DNA of 64,000 nt, taken from positions 141,617 to 205,616 of the forward strand of contig NZ_JAFFSX010000022.1 in NCBI RefSeq assembly GCF_017948485.1, written 5' to 3'. This document shows, one piece after another, positions 42,214 to 51,688 of the stretch. A model generated the notes under the pieces. The model searched no databases, had not been told where the DNA came from, and saw only the letters and a program-made list of their open reading frames with translations. The DNA comes from Streptomyces sp. GESEQ-35. Lineage in GTDB: Bacteria; Actinomycetota; Actinomycetes; Streptomycetales; Streptomycetaceae. The position numbers and the translations under genes are program-made. Each line of letters opens with the position of its first letter. Position 1 is the stretch's first letter.

Positions 42214-43176
42214 TCAGGTGTGGTGGCGGTAATCCCGGGGTGGCATTCCGTACGTCCGCCGGAAGACCCGGCTGAACGCCGCCGGGTCGGTGAAGCCCCA
42301 ACGGGCCGCCACCGTCTGGATGGGGCGGGCGCGCAGGCGTGGGTCGGTGAGATCGCGGCGGCAGCGCTCCAGACGGCGTTGGCGGATCCAGGCGGCCGGT
42401 GTCGCACCCTCATCGGCGAACAGCTGGTGCAGATGCCGTACCGAAATGTCGTGCGCGGCCGCGACGCCCGCCGGAGACAGCGCCGGGTCGCCGAGGTTCT
42501 GGTCGATGAAGTCCCGGATCCGCGTGTGCAGGGCGCGCCTGCGGGCCTCCGGGGTCAGCGCGTCCTCGGCGTCCAGACAGTCACCGATCACGGACGCGAG
42601 CAGGTCCGTGGTCACGGTGGCCAGCGTCGGCACATCGGCCTCGGTGAACTCGTCGGCACGGGTCGCGAGATCGGCCAGCCAGCGGTACAGCACACCGCCC
42701 ATACCCCGGTCGAGCGGGATCGGCTGGGCCAGCAGCCGCCGCACCGTCCGAGGCGGCAACGGCAGCACCGCACGCGGCATCGAGACGGTCACCGTCGACA
42801 CGGTGTCCGGCGACATGCAGTGCCAGGACTCGTACGGCAGGCTGCTGTCGATGAAGGTGAGATCCCCGGCGGTGAACGCCCGGTCATGCCCGTCCTGCGC
42901 GACGACGCCCTTGCCGTGGAACTGGCAGTTGATCAGGTAGACCTCGGGATCGGCGCGCCGGATCAGCCGTGGTGTGCGTACGGACACCAGATGCGCGAAC
43001 GCCACCGAGGAGATCTGCACATCACCGAGCGGCAGCACCCGCGTCGTGGCGCGGAAGTCGTCCCGGCAGTCGGTGCGCAGCAGATGGGGCATGTACGTGC
43101 GCGCGCTGATGTCCTGCCACAGGTCCCACCGCTCGGCGGCCGCCACGACCTCGGTGGTGAACTCCTGGACCAGCAT
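42214..43176 (-). CDS. AraC family transcriptional regulator
   Basis: A 320-residue AraC/XylS regulator. The N-terminal ~190 residues are an AraC-binding-like domain 2 (QDISARTYMPHLLRTD, then GDLTFIDSSLPYESWHCMSP). The C-terminal double helix-turn-helix is complete: HDISVRHLHQLFADEGATPA and AARWGFTDPAAFSRVFRRTY. The ATG at 43176 is taken as the start; a GTG seven codons upstream is possible, while the rest of the long open frame is non-coding. The target is not obvious: it stands alone between the sugar operon and the ribose operon. Confidence 0.88.
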   Translation of the reverse strand: MLVQEFTTEVVAAAERWDLWQDISARTYMPHLLRTDCRDDFRATTRVLPLGDVQISSVAFAHLVSVRTPRLIRRADPEVYLINCQFHGKGVVAQDGHDRAFTAGDLTFIDSSLPYESWHCMSPDTVSTVTVSMPRAVLPLPPRTVRRLLAQPIPLDRGMGGVLYRWLADLATRADEFTEADVPTLATVTTDLLASVIGDCLDAEDALTPEARRRALHTRIRDFIDQNLGDPALSPAGVAAAHDISVRHLHQLFADEGATPAAWIRQRRLERCRRDLTDPRLRARPIQTVAARWGFTDPAAFSRVFRRTYGMPPRDYRHHT

Positions 43177-43365
43177 CGGCGTACCCCCATCCCGCACCGC
43201 ACGGCAACCTCTGGCCATGGTAAGGACCCGGCGCTCGGCAGGGTCGAAAAAAATCCGGAGAGACCGTACAACCCTTCCGGCACTCCGCGGGTCGTACTTG
43301 GCATCAGGACTTCTGGAGGGGGATCTGGGGGGATCGCGGGGGTTCTGATGCGGAGGGGAAAACGC

Positions 43366-43397
43366 GAGGGGGCTCGGTCGGTGGACCGAGCCCTCTC
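43366..43397 (-). terminator. terminator of the ribose operon
   Basis: A near-perfect 14-bp stem (GAGGGGGCTCGGTC with GACCGAGCCCTCTC) and a 4-base loop lie 30 bp after the rbsD stop. On the minus strand it is followed by GCGTTTTCCCC. Confidence 0.85.
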
Positions 43398-43427
43398 GAT
43401 TTCGTGCAGATTCGTTCAGAGCAGTGG

Positions 43428-43817
43428 CTAGAAGAAGACTCCGCACCTCAGCAGCACATTGGCGTACGGCTGTGCTTCCCCGGTCCGTACGACCAGACGC
43501 GCGTGCGCCGACAGCTCCTTGAGCTTCTCGTGGGAGACGAGGTCCAGCTCGGGGAAGCTTCCGTCCAGCAGCGCCGAAGCCGCCGGATTGGCCTCCCGTA
43601 CCTCCGTCGCGGCCGTCGCGCCCTCGACGACCAGCTCGGTCAGCAGACCGTCCAGCACCTCGGCGAACGACGGCACCCCGGCCCGGAACGCCAGGTCCAC
43701 AACCCGGGGCCCGTCCGGAATCGGCATACCGGCGTCGCACACCAGCACCCCGTCCCCGTGCCCGAGCTCGGCCAGCGCACCGGAGAGATGACGGTTGAGG
43801 ATGCCCGCACGCTTCAC
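43428..43817 (-). CDS. rbsD: D-ribose pyranase RbsD
   Basis: A 129-residue RbsD, which speeds conversion of beta-pyranose to beta-furanose ribose before phosphorylation. The catalytic His is in GILNRHLSGALAELGHGD, and the conserved VCDAGMPIPDG and late YANVLLRCGV blocks are present. The gene is last in the ribose operon and overlaps rbsK by 4 bp. Confidence 0.94.
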   Translation of the reverse strand: MKRAGILNRHLSGALAELGHGDGVLVCDAGMPIPDGPRVVDLAFRAGVPSFAEVLDGLLTELVVEGATAATEVREANPAASALLDGSFPELDLVSHEKLKELSAHARLVVRTGEAQPYANVLLRCGVFF

Positions 43818-44716
43818 AGCGCGTCGACCTCCTCGGCCGTCGGGAAGGATTCCTGTGCGCCGGGCTTCGTGACGGCCGCCGCCCCGACGCGGGACGCGTA
43901 CGCCGCCGCCTCGGTGAGGGACGCGCCCGCGCCCAGCTTCCAGGCCAGCGCCGCGGTGAACGCATCGCCGGCGCCCGTCGTGTCCACGGCGTCCACCTTC
44001 ACGGAGGGGACGCGGGTCATCGCACTCCGGTCCGCCACCAGCGCGCCCTCCGCGCCCAGCGTCACGACCACCGACCGCGGGCCCTTCGCGAGCAGGATCC
44101 GTGCCCAGTCCTCCGGTGTGTCCCCTACGGCGGCCTCGCCCAGGATCACCTTCGCCTCGTGCTCGTTCACGATCAGCGGGTCGCAGGCCGCGAGGACCTC
44201 CGACGGGAGCGGGCGCGGCGGCGACGGATTCAGTACGAAGCGGCTGCCGTCCGCCAGGTTCCGTACCACCTCCACGACCGTCTCCAGCGGAATCTCCAGC
44301 TGTGTCGAGACCACCCGGGAGGCCTGGAAGAGGCTGGCCGCGATCCGCACGTCCGGCGGTGTCAGGCGGGCGTTGGCGCCGGGGGAGACCACGATGCTGT
44401 TGTCCCCGGACGGGTCGACCGTGATCAGCGCGACCCCGGTCGGCGCGCCGCCGACCAGGACGCCCACCGTGTCGACCCCGGCCGCCTGCTGCGAGTCGAG
44501 CAGCAGCCGGCCGTGCGCGTCGTCGCCGACCCGGGCCAGCAGGACCGTACGGGCCCCGAGACGGGCGGCCGCGAACGCCTGGTTCGCGCCCTTGCCGCCG
44601 GGGTGGACGGTCAGGTCGGAGCCGAGCACCGTCTCCCCGGCGCCGGGCCGCCGCTCGACGCCGATCACCAGGTCGGCGTTGGCGGATCCCACGACCAGGA
44701 GGTCGTAGTCGTACAT
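43814..44716 (-). CDS. rbsK: ribokinase RbsK
   Basis: A 300-residue PfkB-family kinase that makes ribose 5-phosphate. The N-terminal sugar site GSANADLVIGVERRPGAGET and HPGGKGANQAFAAARLG, and the C-terminal PfkB signature DTTGAGDAFTAALAW with the catalytic Asp, are intact. It overlaps rbsD and lies 58 bp after the RbsC-RbsB fusion gene. Confidence 0.93.
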   Translation of the reverse strand: MYDYDLLVVGSANADLVIGVERRPGAGETVLGSDLTVHPGGKGANQAFAAARLGARTVLLARVGDDAHGRLLLDSQQAAGVDTVGVLVGGAPTGVALITVDPSGDNSIVVSPGANARLTPPDVRIAASLFQASRVVSTQLEIPLETVVEVVRNLADGSRFVLNPSPPRPLPSEVLAACDPLIVNEHEAKVILGEAAVGDTPEDWARILLAKGPRSVVVTLGAEGALVADRSAMTRVPSVKVDAVDTTGAGDAFTAALAWKLGAGASLTEAAAYASRVGAAAVTKPGAQESFPTAEEVDAL

Positions 44717-44774
44717 GAGATGTATCCCCGATTCAGTCCGTTGAGGTCGGTCAGCTCTGGTCGGTCGAGGTGGG

Positions 44775-46724
44775 TCAGCCGCCGAAGCCGGCCACGTTCT
44801 CCTTCGTGACCACCTTCACCGGCACCTTCACCGTCTTGCTGACGTTCTTTCCTTCGGCCGCCCGGACGGCGTTGTCCACGGCGATCTTCCCGAGCTCCTT
44901 GGGCTGCTGAGCCACGGACGCGTACAGGGTGCCCGCCTCGACCGCCTTCAGACCGTCCGGAGTGCCGTCGAAACCGACGACCTGGACCGACTTCCCGGCC
45001 TTCGAACCCAGCGCCTTGAGCGCCCCGAGCGCCATCTCGTCGTTCTCGGCGAAGACACCGTTGATATCGGGGTGCGCCTGGAGCAGGTTCGTCATCACGT
45101 CCAGGCCCTTGGTGCGGTCGAAGTCCGCGGGCTGCTTGGCGACGACCTTGATGCCCGGGTACTCCTTCAGTCCGGCGGCGAAGCCCGCGCCGCGCTCACG
45201 GCTCGCGGACGTACCGGCCTGGCCCTGAAGGATCACGATCGTGCCCTGGCCGCCCAGCTTCTCGGCGAGCGCCTCGGCGCCCAGCTTGCCGCCCGCGATG
45301 TTGTCGGAGGCGACCAGCGCGGCCGTATCCGCGTTGTTGACGCCGCGGTCGACGCCGACGACGGGGATGTCGGCCGTGTTGGCGGCCTGCACCGACGGGC
45401 CTGCCGCGTCCGAGTCCACCGGGTTGACGATGATCGAGCCGAGGCCCTCGCTGGTGAAGTTCTGGAGTTGGTTGGCCTGCTGCGAGGCGTCGTTCTGCGC
45501 GTCGGTCACGGTCAGGTCGACGCCCAGCTTCTTCGCCTCCTCCTGCGCACCGGCCCGGATCTGCACGAAGAACGGGTTGTTGAGCGTCGACAGCGACAGG
45601 CCGATCTTCTGCTGAGCCGTGCTTGAAGAGCCGCCGTGCAGCAGCGAGGTGGCGCCGACCACGGCGGCCGCGACCACCGCGGCGAGGACGTACGTCACCG
45701 CCTGCTTGCCCTTGTTGCCGCCCCCGCCGGTCGTCACCGGAGTCGCCCCGGCCTTGCGGCGCACGGTGTCCAGCAGCACTGCCAGCGCGATCACCACACC
45801 GATGACGACCTGCTGCCAGAAGGCCGACACGGACAGCAGGTTGAGGCCGTTGCGCAGCACCGCCAGGATCAGCGCGCCGATCAGGGTGCCGGACGCCTTG
45901 CCGGTACCGCCGGCGAGGGAGGCGCCACCGATGACGACCGCCGCGATGGCGTCGAGCTCGTAGCCCTGCGCGGCCTGCGGCTGCGCGGAGGACAGCCGCG
46001 AGGCGAGCACGATGCCCGCGGCCGCCGCGAACAGCCCGGAGAAGGCGTAGATCGCGAGCTTCTGCTTCTTCACCCGCAGACCCGACAGCCGGGCCGCTTC
46101 CTCGTTGCCGCCGATCGCGTACATGGAGCGGCCGATGTACGTCCGGCCCAGCACGAAGGCCGTGATGAGCCCCATGACGATCATGACCAGGACGGGCACC
46201 GGCAGCCAGCCGCCCAGCGTGTCCCCGAGGTGCGAGACCGAGTCGGGGAAGGCGATCGGGGAGCCCTGCGAGATCACCAGGGACAGACCGCGGGCCACGG
46301 ACAGCATGGCGAGCGTCGCGATGAACGGCGGGAGCTTGCCGTACGAGATCAGAAAGCCGTTGACCAGGCCGCACGCGATACCGGTGGCGATCGCCAGGAG
46401 CACGGCGAGGACGACCGGGACGCCTTCCGAAGTGGCGCTCCAGGCAAGGACGGTGGCCGACAGGGCCGCCACCGAGCCGACCGACAGGTCGATGCCCGCC
46501 GAGACGATCACGAAGGTGACACCGAAGGCGAGGATGGCGGTCACGGCCGCCTGGACGCCGACGTTGAGGAGGTTGTCCGTCGTCAGGAAGTCGCCCGACA
46601 GCGCCGACATGGCGATGACGAGGACTATGAGCGCGGTGAGCGCGCCGTTGTCGAGCAGCAGGCGGCGCAGGCCGTTCGTGGCGCCACTCGCGCCCGTTGT
46701 GCCCTTGAGCGTGTCAGTGGCCAC
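44775..46724 (-). CDS. fused ribose ABC permease and substrate-binding protein (RbsC-RbsB)
   Basis: A 649-residue fusion. Residues ~1-325 are an RbsC permease with about ten membrane segments (VTFVIVSAGIDLSVGSVAAL, LPPFIATLAMLSVARGLSLV). After a Gly-rich linker and one more membrane segment (AVTYVLAAVVAAAVVG), residues ~365-649 are an RbsB-type binding protein (KIGLSLSTLNNPFFVQIRAG, VVGVDRGVNN, FAENDEMALGA). The binding domain is thus tethered to the permease on the outer face. The GTG at 46724 overlaps the rbsA stop by 11 bp and has GGAGG upstream. No separate rbsB gene exists in the operon. Confidence 0.93.
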   Translation of the reverse strand: MATDTLKGTTGASGATNGLRRLLLDNGALTALIVLVIAMSALSGDFLTTDNLLNVGVQAAVTAILAFGVTFVIVSAGIDLSVGSVAALSATVLAWSATSEGVPVVLAVLLAIATGIACGLVNGFLISYGKLPPFIATLAMLSVARGLSLVISQGSPIAFPDSVSHLGDTLGGWLPVPVLVMIVMGLITAFVLGRTYIGRSMYAIGGNEEAARLSGLRVKKQKLAIYAFSGLFAAAAGIVLASRLSSAQPQAAQGYELDAIAAVVIGGASLAGGTGKASGTLIGALILAVLRNGLNLLSVSAFWQQVVIGVVIALAVLLDTVRRKAGATPVTTGGGGNKGKQAVTYVLAAVVAAAVVGATSLLHGGSSSTAQQKIGLSLSTLNNPFFVQIRAGAQEEAKKLGVDLTVTDAQNDASQQANQLQNFTSEGLGSIIVNPVDSDAAGPSVQAANTADIPVVGVDRGVNNADTAALVASDNIAGGKLGAEALAEKLGGQGTIVILQGQAGTSASRERGAGFAAGLKEYPGIKVVAKQPADFDRTKGLDVMTNLLQAHPDINGVFAENDEMALGALKALGSKAGKSVQVVGFDGTPDGLKAVEAGTLYASVAQQPKELGKIAVDNAVRAAEGKNVSKTVKVPVKVVTKENVAGFGG

Positions 46725-48234
46725 GGGTGGCCTCCACTTCGGTAGTAGGGATGCTGACGGCGAGTGCCATCACCGCGTCCTGCGTCGCCTCGTCGGCGGC
46801 CAGTTCGCCCGCGATCCGGCCCTGTGCCATCACCAGCACCCGGTCGCTCATGCCGAGCACCTCGGGCAGATCGCTGGAGATCATCAGTACGGCCGCACCC
46901 TGGGCGGTGAGTTCATTGATGAGCTGGTAGATCTCGACCTTGGCGCCCACGTCGATCCCGCGCGTCGGCTCGTCGAGGATCAGCACCTTGGTGTCGGCGA
47001 GCAGCCACTTGCCGATGACGACCTTCTGCTGGTTGCCGCCGGACAACGTCCGTACGTGCTGGCCGAGTCCGGCCATGCGTACACCGAGCTGCCCGGCGAT
47101 GCGCGCGGCCGCCTCCCGCTGCCCCTTGAGGTCCACGAGACCGGCACGGGAGGTGGCCCTCATCGTGACCAGCCCGAGGTTCTCCTCGACGGAGGCGTCC
47201 AGCACCAGCCCCTGTCCCTTGCGGTCCTCGGGGATGAGCCCGATCCCGGCGGTCATGGCCGCGCCCACGTCATGGCCGCGCAAGGAGGTACCGCCCACCT
47301 TCACGGCACCCTTGTCGTACGGATCGGCTCCGAACACGGCCCGTACGACCTCCGTACGACCGGCGCCGACGAGCCCCGCGATGCCGACGACCTCACCGGC
47401 GCGCACCTCGAAGGACACGTCGTGGAAGACGCCGTCCCGGGTGAGCCCCTCCACCTTGAGCAGGGCGTCCCCGGCCTCGGCCCGCTCCCGCGGGTACTGC
47501 TGCTCGATCGACCGCCCGACCATCAGGCGTACGAGCTCGTCCTCGGGCGTGCCGGCCGGGACCTGTCCGACGCTCTTGCCGTCGCGGATGACGGTGACCC
47601 GGTCGCCGATGGCGGCGATCTCCTCCAGGTGATGGGTGATGAAGACGATCCCGACGCCGTCCTCGCGCAGCGTGCGCACGATGGAGAACAGCTTCTCGAC
47701 CTCCTCGGAGGTGAGCACCGCGGTCGGCTCGTCCATGATGAGCACGCGCGCGTGGAGGCTGAGCGCCTTCGCGATCTCGACCATCTGGAGGCGCGCGATA
47801 CCGAGTTCACGGACACGCGCGCGTGGCGACACGTGCACGCCGACTCGCTTCAGCAGGACGGCGGCCTCGGCCTCCATCCGCTTGCGGTCGATCATCCCGT
47901 GGCGACGCGGCTGGCGGCCCAGGAAGATGTTCTCGGCGACCGTCAGATCGGGAACGAGATTGAACTCCTGGTAGATGGTGGCGATCCCGAGGCGCTCGGA
48001 GTCCTGCGCACCGTGGATGCGCACCTCCTCGCCACCGGCCAGGATCCGCCCTGCGTCGGGCGTGTAGGCGCCGGAGAGCATCTTGATGAGGGTGCTCTTG
48101 CCGGCGCCGTTCTCACCGAGCAGCACATGCACTTCGCCGCGCCGTACGTCGAAGTCGACGCTGTCGAGCGCGACCACGCCGGGGAAGGTCTTGCGTATGC
48201 CTTCGATGCGCAGCAACTCGTCCGGGTTGCTCAC
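46714..48234 (-). CDS. rbsA: ribose ABC transporter ATPase RbsA
   Basis: A 506-residue sugar ABC ATPase with two nucleotide-binding domains. NBD1 has LGENGAGKST and MDEPTAVLTSEEVEKLF; NBD2 has the reduced P-loop GLVGAGRTE usual for this family, LSGGNQQKVVIGKWL and LDEPTRGIDVGAK. It powers ribose import with the fused RbsC-RbsB. The GTG at 48234 has AAAGGAG upstream and overlaps the repressor gene stop (GTGA); the longer frame upstream is a shadow of the repressor gene. Confidence 0.94.
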   Translation of the reverse strand: MSNPDELLRIEGIRKTFPGVVALDSVDFDVRRGEVHVLLGENGAGKSTLIKMLSGAYTPDAGRILAGGEEVRIHGAQDSERLGIATIYQEFNLVPDLTVAENIFLGRQPRRHGMIDRKRMEAEAAVLLKRVGVHVSPRARVRELGIARLQMVEIAKALSLHARVLIMDEPTAVLTSEEVEKLFSIVRTLREDGVGIVFITHHLEEIAAIGDRVTVIRDGKSVGQVPAGTPEDELVRLMVGRSIEQQYPRERAEAGDALLKVEGLTRDGVFHDVSFEVRAGEVVGIAGLVGAGRTEVVRAVFGADPYDKGAVKVGGTSLRGHDVGAAMTAGIGLIPEDRKGQGLVLDASVEENLGLVTMRATSRAGLVDLKGQREAAARIAGQLGVRMAGLGQHVRTLSGGNQQKVVIGKWLLADTKVLILDEPTRGIDVGAKVEIYQLINELTAQGAAVLMISSDLPEVLGMSDRVLVMAQGRIAGELAADEATQDAVMALAVSIPTTEVEATRGH

Positions 48235-49262
48235 GGATTGCTCCTTTGTGCGGGGGACGGCTCTGGGGGAGCGGGCTCGCCGCACGAGCGGCGTACGACG
48301 AGCCGGGCGGGGAGGGTGACGGACTTGGGGGGCCGGCCTTCGATGCGGTCCACGAGCGCCCGGACGGCGGCCCGCCCCAGCTCTCCGGTCGGCTGGGCGA
48401 TCGCGGTGATCGGCGGATCGGTGTGCACGAACCAGCGGATGTCGTCGAACGCGGCGAGCGCGATGTCGTCGGGAACACGCAGCCCACGCGCGCGTACGGC
48501 ATCCAGCGCGCCGAGCGCCATCAGGTTGTCGGCGGCGAAGACGACCTCGGGCGGCTCGGCCAGATCGAGGAAGCCCTCGGTGACCCGGCGCCCGCTCTCG
48601 GCCTGGAAGTCGCCCATGCCGATGTACTCGTCCCGGAGGGGAATGCCGTACTCGGCCAGGGCTTCCCGGAAGGCGGTGACGCGCTCGCTGCCGGTGGTGG
48701 TGGCGGCGGGGCCCGCGATGATGGCGAGCCGCCGATGCCCGAGCCCGTGCAGATGCGCGACGAGATCCCGGATGGCGGCCTGTCCGTCGGCCCGCACGAC
48801 CGGCACGTCCACGCCGGGAATCCACCGGTCCACGAAGACCATCGGCGTCCCGGCCCGCGCGGCGTCCAGCATCAGCGGGGAGCCGCCGTCGGTGGGGGAC
48901 ACCAGCAGCCCGTCGATCCGCCGGTCCAGCAGATTCCGTACGTGGTGGTCCTGCAACTCGGGCCGCTCGTCGGCGTTCCCGATGATCACGCTGTAACCGA
49001 GGGCGCGGGCCTCCTCCTCGACGGAGCGGGCCAGCTCGGTGAAGTACGGGTTGAGCACATCGCTGATGACCAGCCCGAAGGTGTGGGTCTGGTCGGTGCG
49101 CAGCGAACGGGCGACGGCGTTCGGGCGGTAGCCCAGCACCTCGACGGCAGCCAGCACACGCGTGCGTGCGTCCGCGCTGACCGACGGATGGTCGTTCAGG
49201 ACCCGCGACACCGTGGCGACGGAGACCCCCGCCTCGGCAGCGACGTCCTTGATGCTCGCCAT
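48231..49262 (-). CDS. rbsR: LacI family repressor of the ribose operon
   Basis: A 343-residue LacI-type repressor. The helix-turn-helix ASIKDVAAEAGVSVATVSRV is at the N-terminus, followed by LNDHPSVSADARTRV; the ligand domain has FGLVISDVLNPYFTELARSV and IALAAFDDIRWFV. It is the first gene of the ribose operon and overlaps rbsA by 4 bp, so it is co-expressed with what it controls. Two identical operator-like sequences lie just upstream. The ATG at 49262 follows GGAGGTGG. The symbol is given by context. Confidence 0.9.
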   Translation of the reverse strand: MASIKDVAAEAGVSVATVSRVLNDHPSVSADARTRVLAAVEVLGYRPNAVARSLRTDQTHTFGLVISDVLNPYFTELARSVEEEARALGYSVIIGNADERPELQDHHVRNLLDRRIDGLLVSPTDGGSPLMLDAARAGTPMVFVDRWIPGVDVPVVRADGQAAIRDLVAHLHGLGHRRLAIIAGPAATTTGSERVTAFREALAEYGIPLRDEYIGMGDFQAESGRRVTEGFLDLAEPPEVVFAADNLMALGALDAVRARGLRVPDDIALAAFDDIRWFVHTDPPITAIAQPTGELGRAAVRALVDRIEGRPPKSVTLPARLVVRRSCGEPAPPEPSPAQRSNP

Positions 49263-49302
49263 CGCCGCTCCACCTCCTTGTGGATGCATGCCCGTGAAGG
49301 CA

Positions 49303-49349
49303 TGGAATCGATTACATCGATTGCGTACAGAGGATTGGAATCGATTACA
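49303..49349. promoter_or_regulatory. two LacI-type operators upstream of rbsR
   Basis: TGGAATCGATTACA occurs at 49303-49316 and 49336-49349, each with the palindromic core AATCGATT, centres 33 bp apart. The spacing of about three helical turns would suit a repressor tetramer or two dimers on one face. They lie between rbsR and the divergent recD2 gene and may affect both. Confidence 0.78.
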
Positions 49350-49411
49350 CGAGCGTTGGCAAGAGTGCGAGACCGGATCGTGATGTCAGAGCCCGGCGGT
49401 AGCGTCGGATC

Positions 49412-51688
49412 ATGTCGAATCAGGCGGGCGGTCCGAAGCAGGCGGCGCAGGGGGAGCGGCACCTGGCCGTACTCGAAGGCGTCCTGGAGCGGATCACGTA
49501 TGCCAACGAGGAGAACGGCTACACGGTCGGCAGAGTCGACACCGGCCGCGGCGGCGGCGATCTGCTGACCGTCGTCGGCGCGCTGCTCGGCGCCCAGGTC
49601 GGCGAGTCGCTGCGCATGGAGGGCCGCTGGGGCTCGCACCCGCAGTACGGCAAGCAGTTCACCGTCGAGAACTACACGACGGTCCTCCCGGCCACCGTCC
49701 AGGGCATCCGCCGCTATCTCGGCTCAGGGCTGGTCAAGGGCATCGGGCCGGTCTTCGCCGACCGCATCACACAGCACTTCGGGCTGGACACGCTTCAGAT
49801 CATCGAGGAGGAGCCCAAGCGGCTCATCGAGGTCCCCGGGCTCGGCCCCAAGAGGACCAAGAAGATCGCCGACGCCTGGGAGGAGCAGAAGGCGATCAAG
49901 GAGGTCATGCTCTTCCTCCAGACCGTCGAGGTCTCCACCTCCATCGCCGTCCGTATCTACAAGAAGTACGGCGACGCCTCCATCTCCGTCGTGAAGAACC
50001 GGCCCTACCGGCTGGCCTCCGACGTCTGGGGCATCGGCTTCCTCACCGCCGACAGGATCGCCCAGTCCGTCGGCATCCCGCACGACAGCCCGGAGCGCGT
50101 CAAGGCGGGCCTTCAGTACGCCCTTTCGCAGTCCACCGACCAGGGCCACTGCTTTCTGCCCGAGGAACAGCTGATCGCCGACGCGGTGAAGCTGCTCCAG
50201 GTGGACACCGGCCTGGTCATCGAGTGCCTCGCCGAACTGGCCCTGCCCGACGAGGACTCCGGCGAGCCCGGTGTCGTACGGGAGAAGGTCCCCGGCTCGG
50301 AGGGCGGCGACCCCGTCACCGCGGTCTACCTCGTCCCCTTCCACCGCGCCGAACTCTCCCTCTCCGCCCAGCTGTTGCGCCTTCTGCGCACCGACGAGGA
50401 CCGGATGCCCGGCTTCCATGACGTGGCCTGGGAGAAGGCCCTCGGCTGGCTGAAGGGGCGTACGGGCGCCGAGCTCGCCCCCGAGCAGGAGGCGGCCGTG
50501 AAGCTGGCGCTGACGGAGAAGGTCGCGGTCCTCACCGGCGGGCCCGGCTGCGGCAAGTCCTTCACGGTCAGGTCCATCGTCGAGCTGGCCCGCGCCAAAA
50601 AGGCGAAAGTCGTCCTCGCCGCCCCCACCGGCCGCGCCGCCAAGCGTCTCGCCGAACTCACCGGCGCCGAGGCCTCCACCGTCCACCGGCTGCTGGAGCT
50701 GAGGCCCGGCGGGGACGCCGCCTACGACAAGGACCGGCCCCTGGACGCCGACCTGGTGGTCGTGGACGAGGCCTCCATGCTGGACCTCCTCCTCGCCAAC
50801 AAGCTGGTGAAGGCGGTGCCCCCGGGAGCGCATCTGCTGTTCGTCGGGGACGTCGACCAGCTGCCCAGCGTCGGCGCCGGCGAGGTGCTCCGGGATCTGC
50901 TGGCCGACGGCGGCCCCATCCCCGCCGTCCGCCTCACGCGCGTGTTCCGCCAGGCCCAGCAGTCGGGCGTCGTGACGAACGCGCACCGGATCAACTCCGG
51001 GCAGCACCCGGTCACCGACGGCATGAAGGACTTCTTCCTCTTCGTCGAGGACGACACCGAGGAGGCCGGCCGGCTCACCGTCGATGTCGCGGCACGGCGC
51101 ATTCCGGCCAAGTTCGGCCTCGACCCGCGTCGCGACGTCCAGGTGCTCGCCCCCATGCACCGAGGGCCCGCAGGCGCCGGCAACCTCAACGGCCTGCTCC
51201 AGCAGGCGATCACACCCGGCCGCCCCGACCTGTCCGAGAAGCGGTTCGGCGGCCGCGTCTTCCGGGTCGGCGACAAGGTCACCCAGATTCGCAACAATTA
51301 CGAGAAGGGGAAGAACGGTGTCTTCAACGGCACCGTGGGCGTGGTCACCGCACTCGACCCGGTCGACCAGCGCCTGACGGTACTGACGGACGAGGACGAG
51401 GAGGTTCCGTACGAGTTCGACGAACTGGACGAGCTCGCCCATGCGTACGCCGTGACCATCCACCGCTCGCAGGGGAGTGAATATCCGGCGGTGGTGATCC
51501 CGGTCACCACCGGGGCCTGGATGATGCTTCAGCGGAACCTGCTGTACACCGCGGTCACCCGGGCCAAGAAGCTGGTCGTCCTCGTCGGTTCCCGCAAGGC
51601 GATCGGACAGGCGGTGCGCACGGTGTCCGCCGGACGCCGCTGTACGGCACTCGACTTCAGGCTCTCGCCCCGGCCCCTGGAGGGGTGA
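49412..51688 (+). CDS. recD2: RecD2-type ATP-dependent DNA helicase
   Basis: A 758-residue SF1B helicase of the RecD2 (YrrC) family, which is longer than RecBCD RecD at its N-terminus. The N-terminal OB-like and helix-hairpin-helix part (IEVPGLGPKRTKKIADAW) is followed by the helicase core: Walker A LTGGPGCGKSFTVRS, Walker B VVVDEASMLD, GDVDQLPSVGAG, and C-terminal AYAVTIHRSQGSEYPAVV. It unwinds DNA 5' to 3' in repair without RecB and RecC partners, none of which are adjacent. The start is ATG at 49412. Confidence 0.92.
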   Translation: MSNQAGGPKQAAQGERHLAVLEGVLERITYANEENGYTVGRVDTGRGGGDLLTVVGALLGAQVGESLRMEGRWGSHPQYGKQFTVENYTTVLPATVQGIRRYLGSGLVKGIGPVFADRITQHFGLDTLQIIEEEPKRLIEVPGLGPKRTKKIADAWEEQKAIKEVMLFLQTVEVSTSIAVRIYKKYGDASISVVKNRPYRLASDVWGIGFLTADRIAQSVGIPHDSPERVKAGLQYALSQSTDQGHCFLPEEQLIADAVKLLQVDTGLVIECLAELALPDEDSGEPGVVREKVPGSEGGDPVTAVYLVPFHRAELSLSAQLLRLLRTDEDRMPGFHDVAWEKALGWLKGRTGAELAPEQEAAVKLALTEKVAVLTGGPGCGKSFTVRSIVELARAKKAKVVLAAPTGRAAKRLAELTGAEASTVHRLLELRPGGDAAYDKDRPLDADLVVVDEASMLDLLLANKLVKAVPPGAHLLFVGDVDQLPSVGAGEVLRDLLADGGPIPAVRLTRVFRQAQQSGVVTNAHRINSGQHPVTDGMKDFFLFVEDDTEEAGRLTVDVAARRIPAKFGLDPRRDVQVLAPMHRGPAGAGNLNGLLQQAITPGRPDLSEKRFGGRVFRVGDKVTQIRNNYEKGKNGVFNGTVGVVTALDPVDQRLTVLTDEDEEVPYEFDELDELAHAYAVTIHRSQGSEYPAVVIPVTTGAWMMLQRNLLYTAVTRAKKLVVLVGSRKAIGQAVRTVSAGRRCTALDFRLSPRPLEG

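Noticed and set aside
42214..43965. 583-residue AraC protein
   Set aside because: The upstream 263 codons overlap rbsD and the terminator of the ribose operon. The AraC homology begins at the ATG at 43176.
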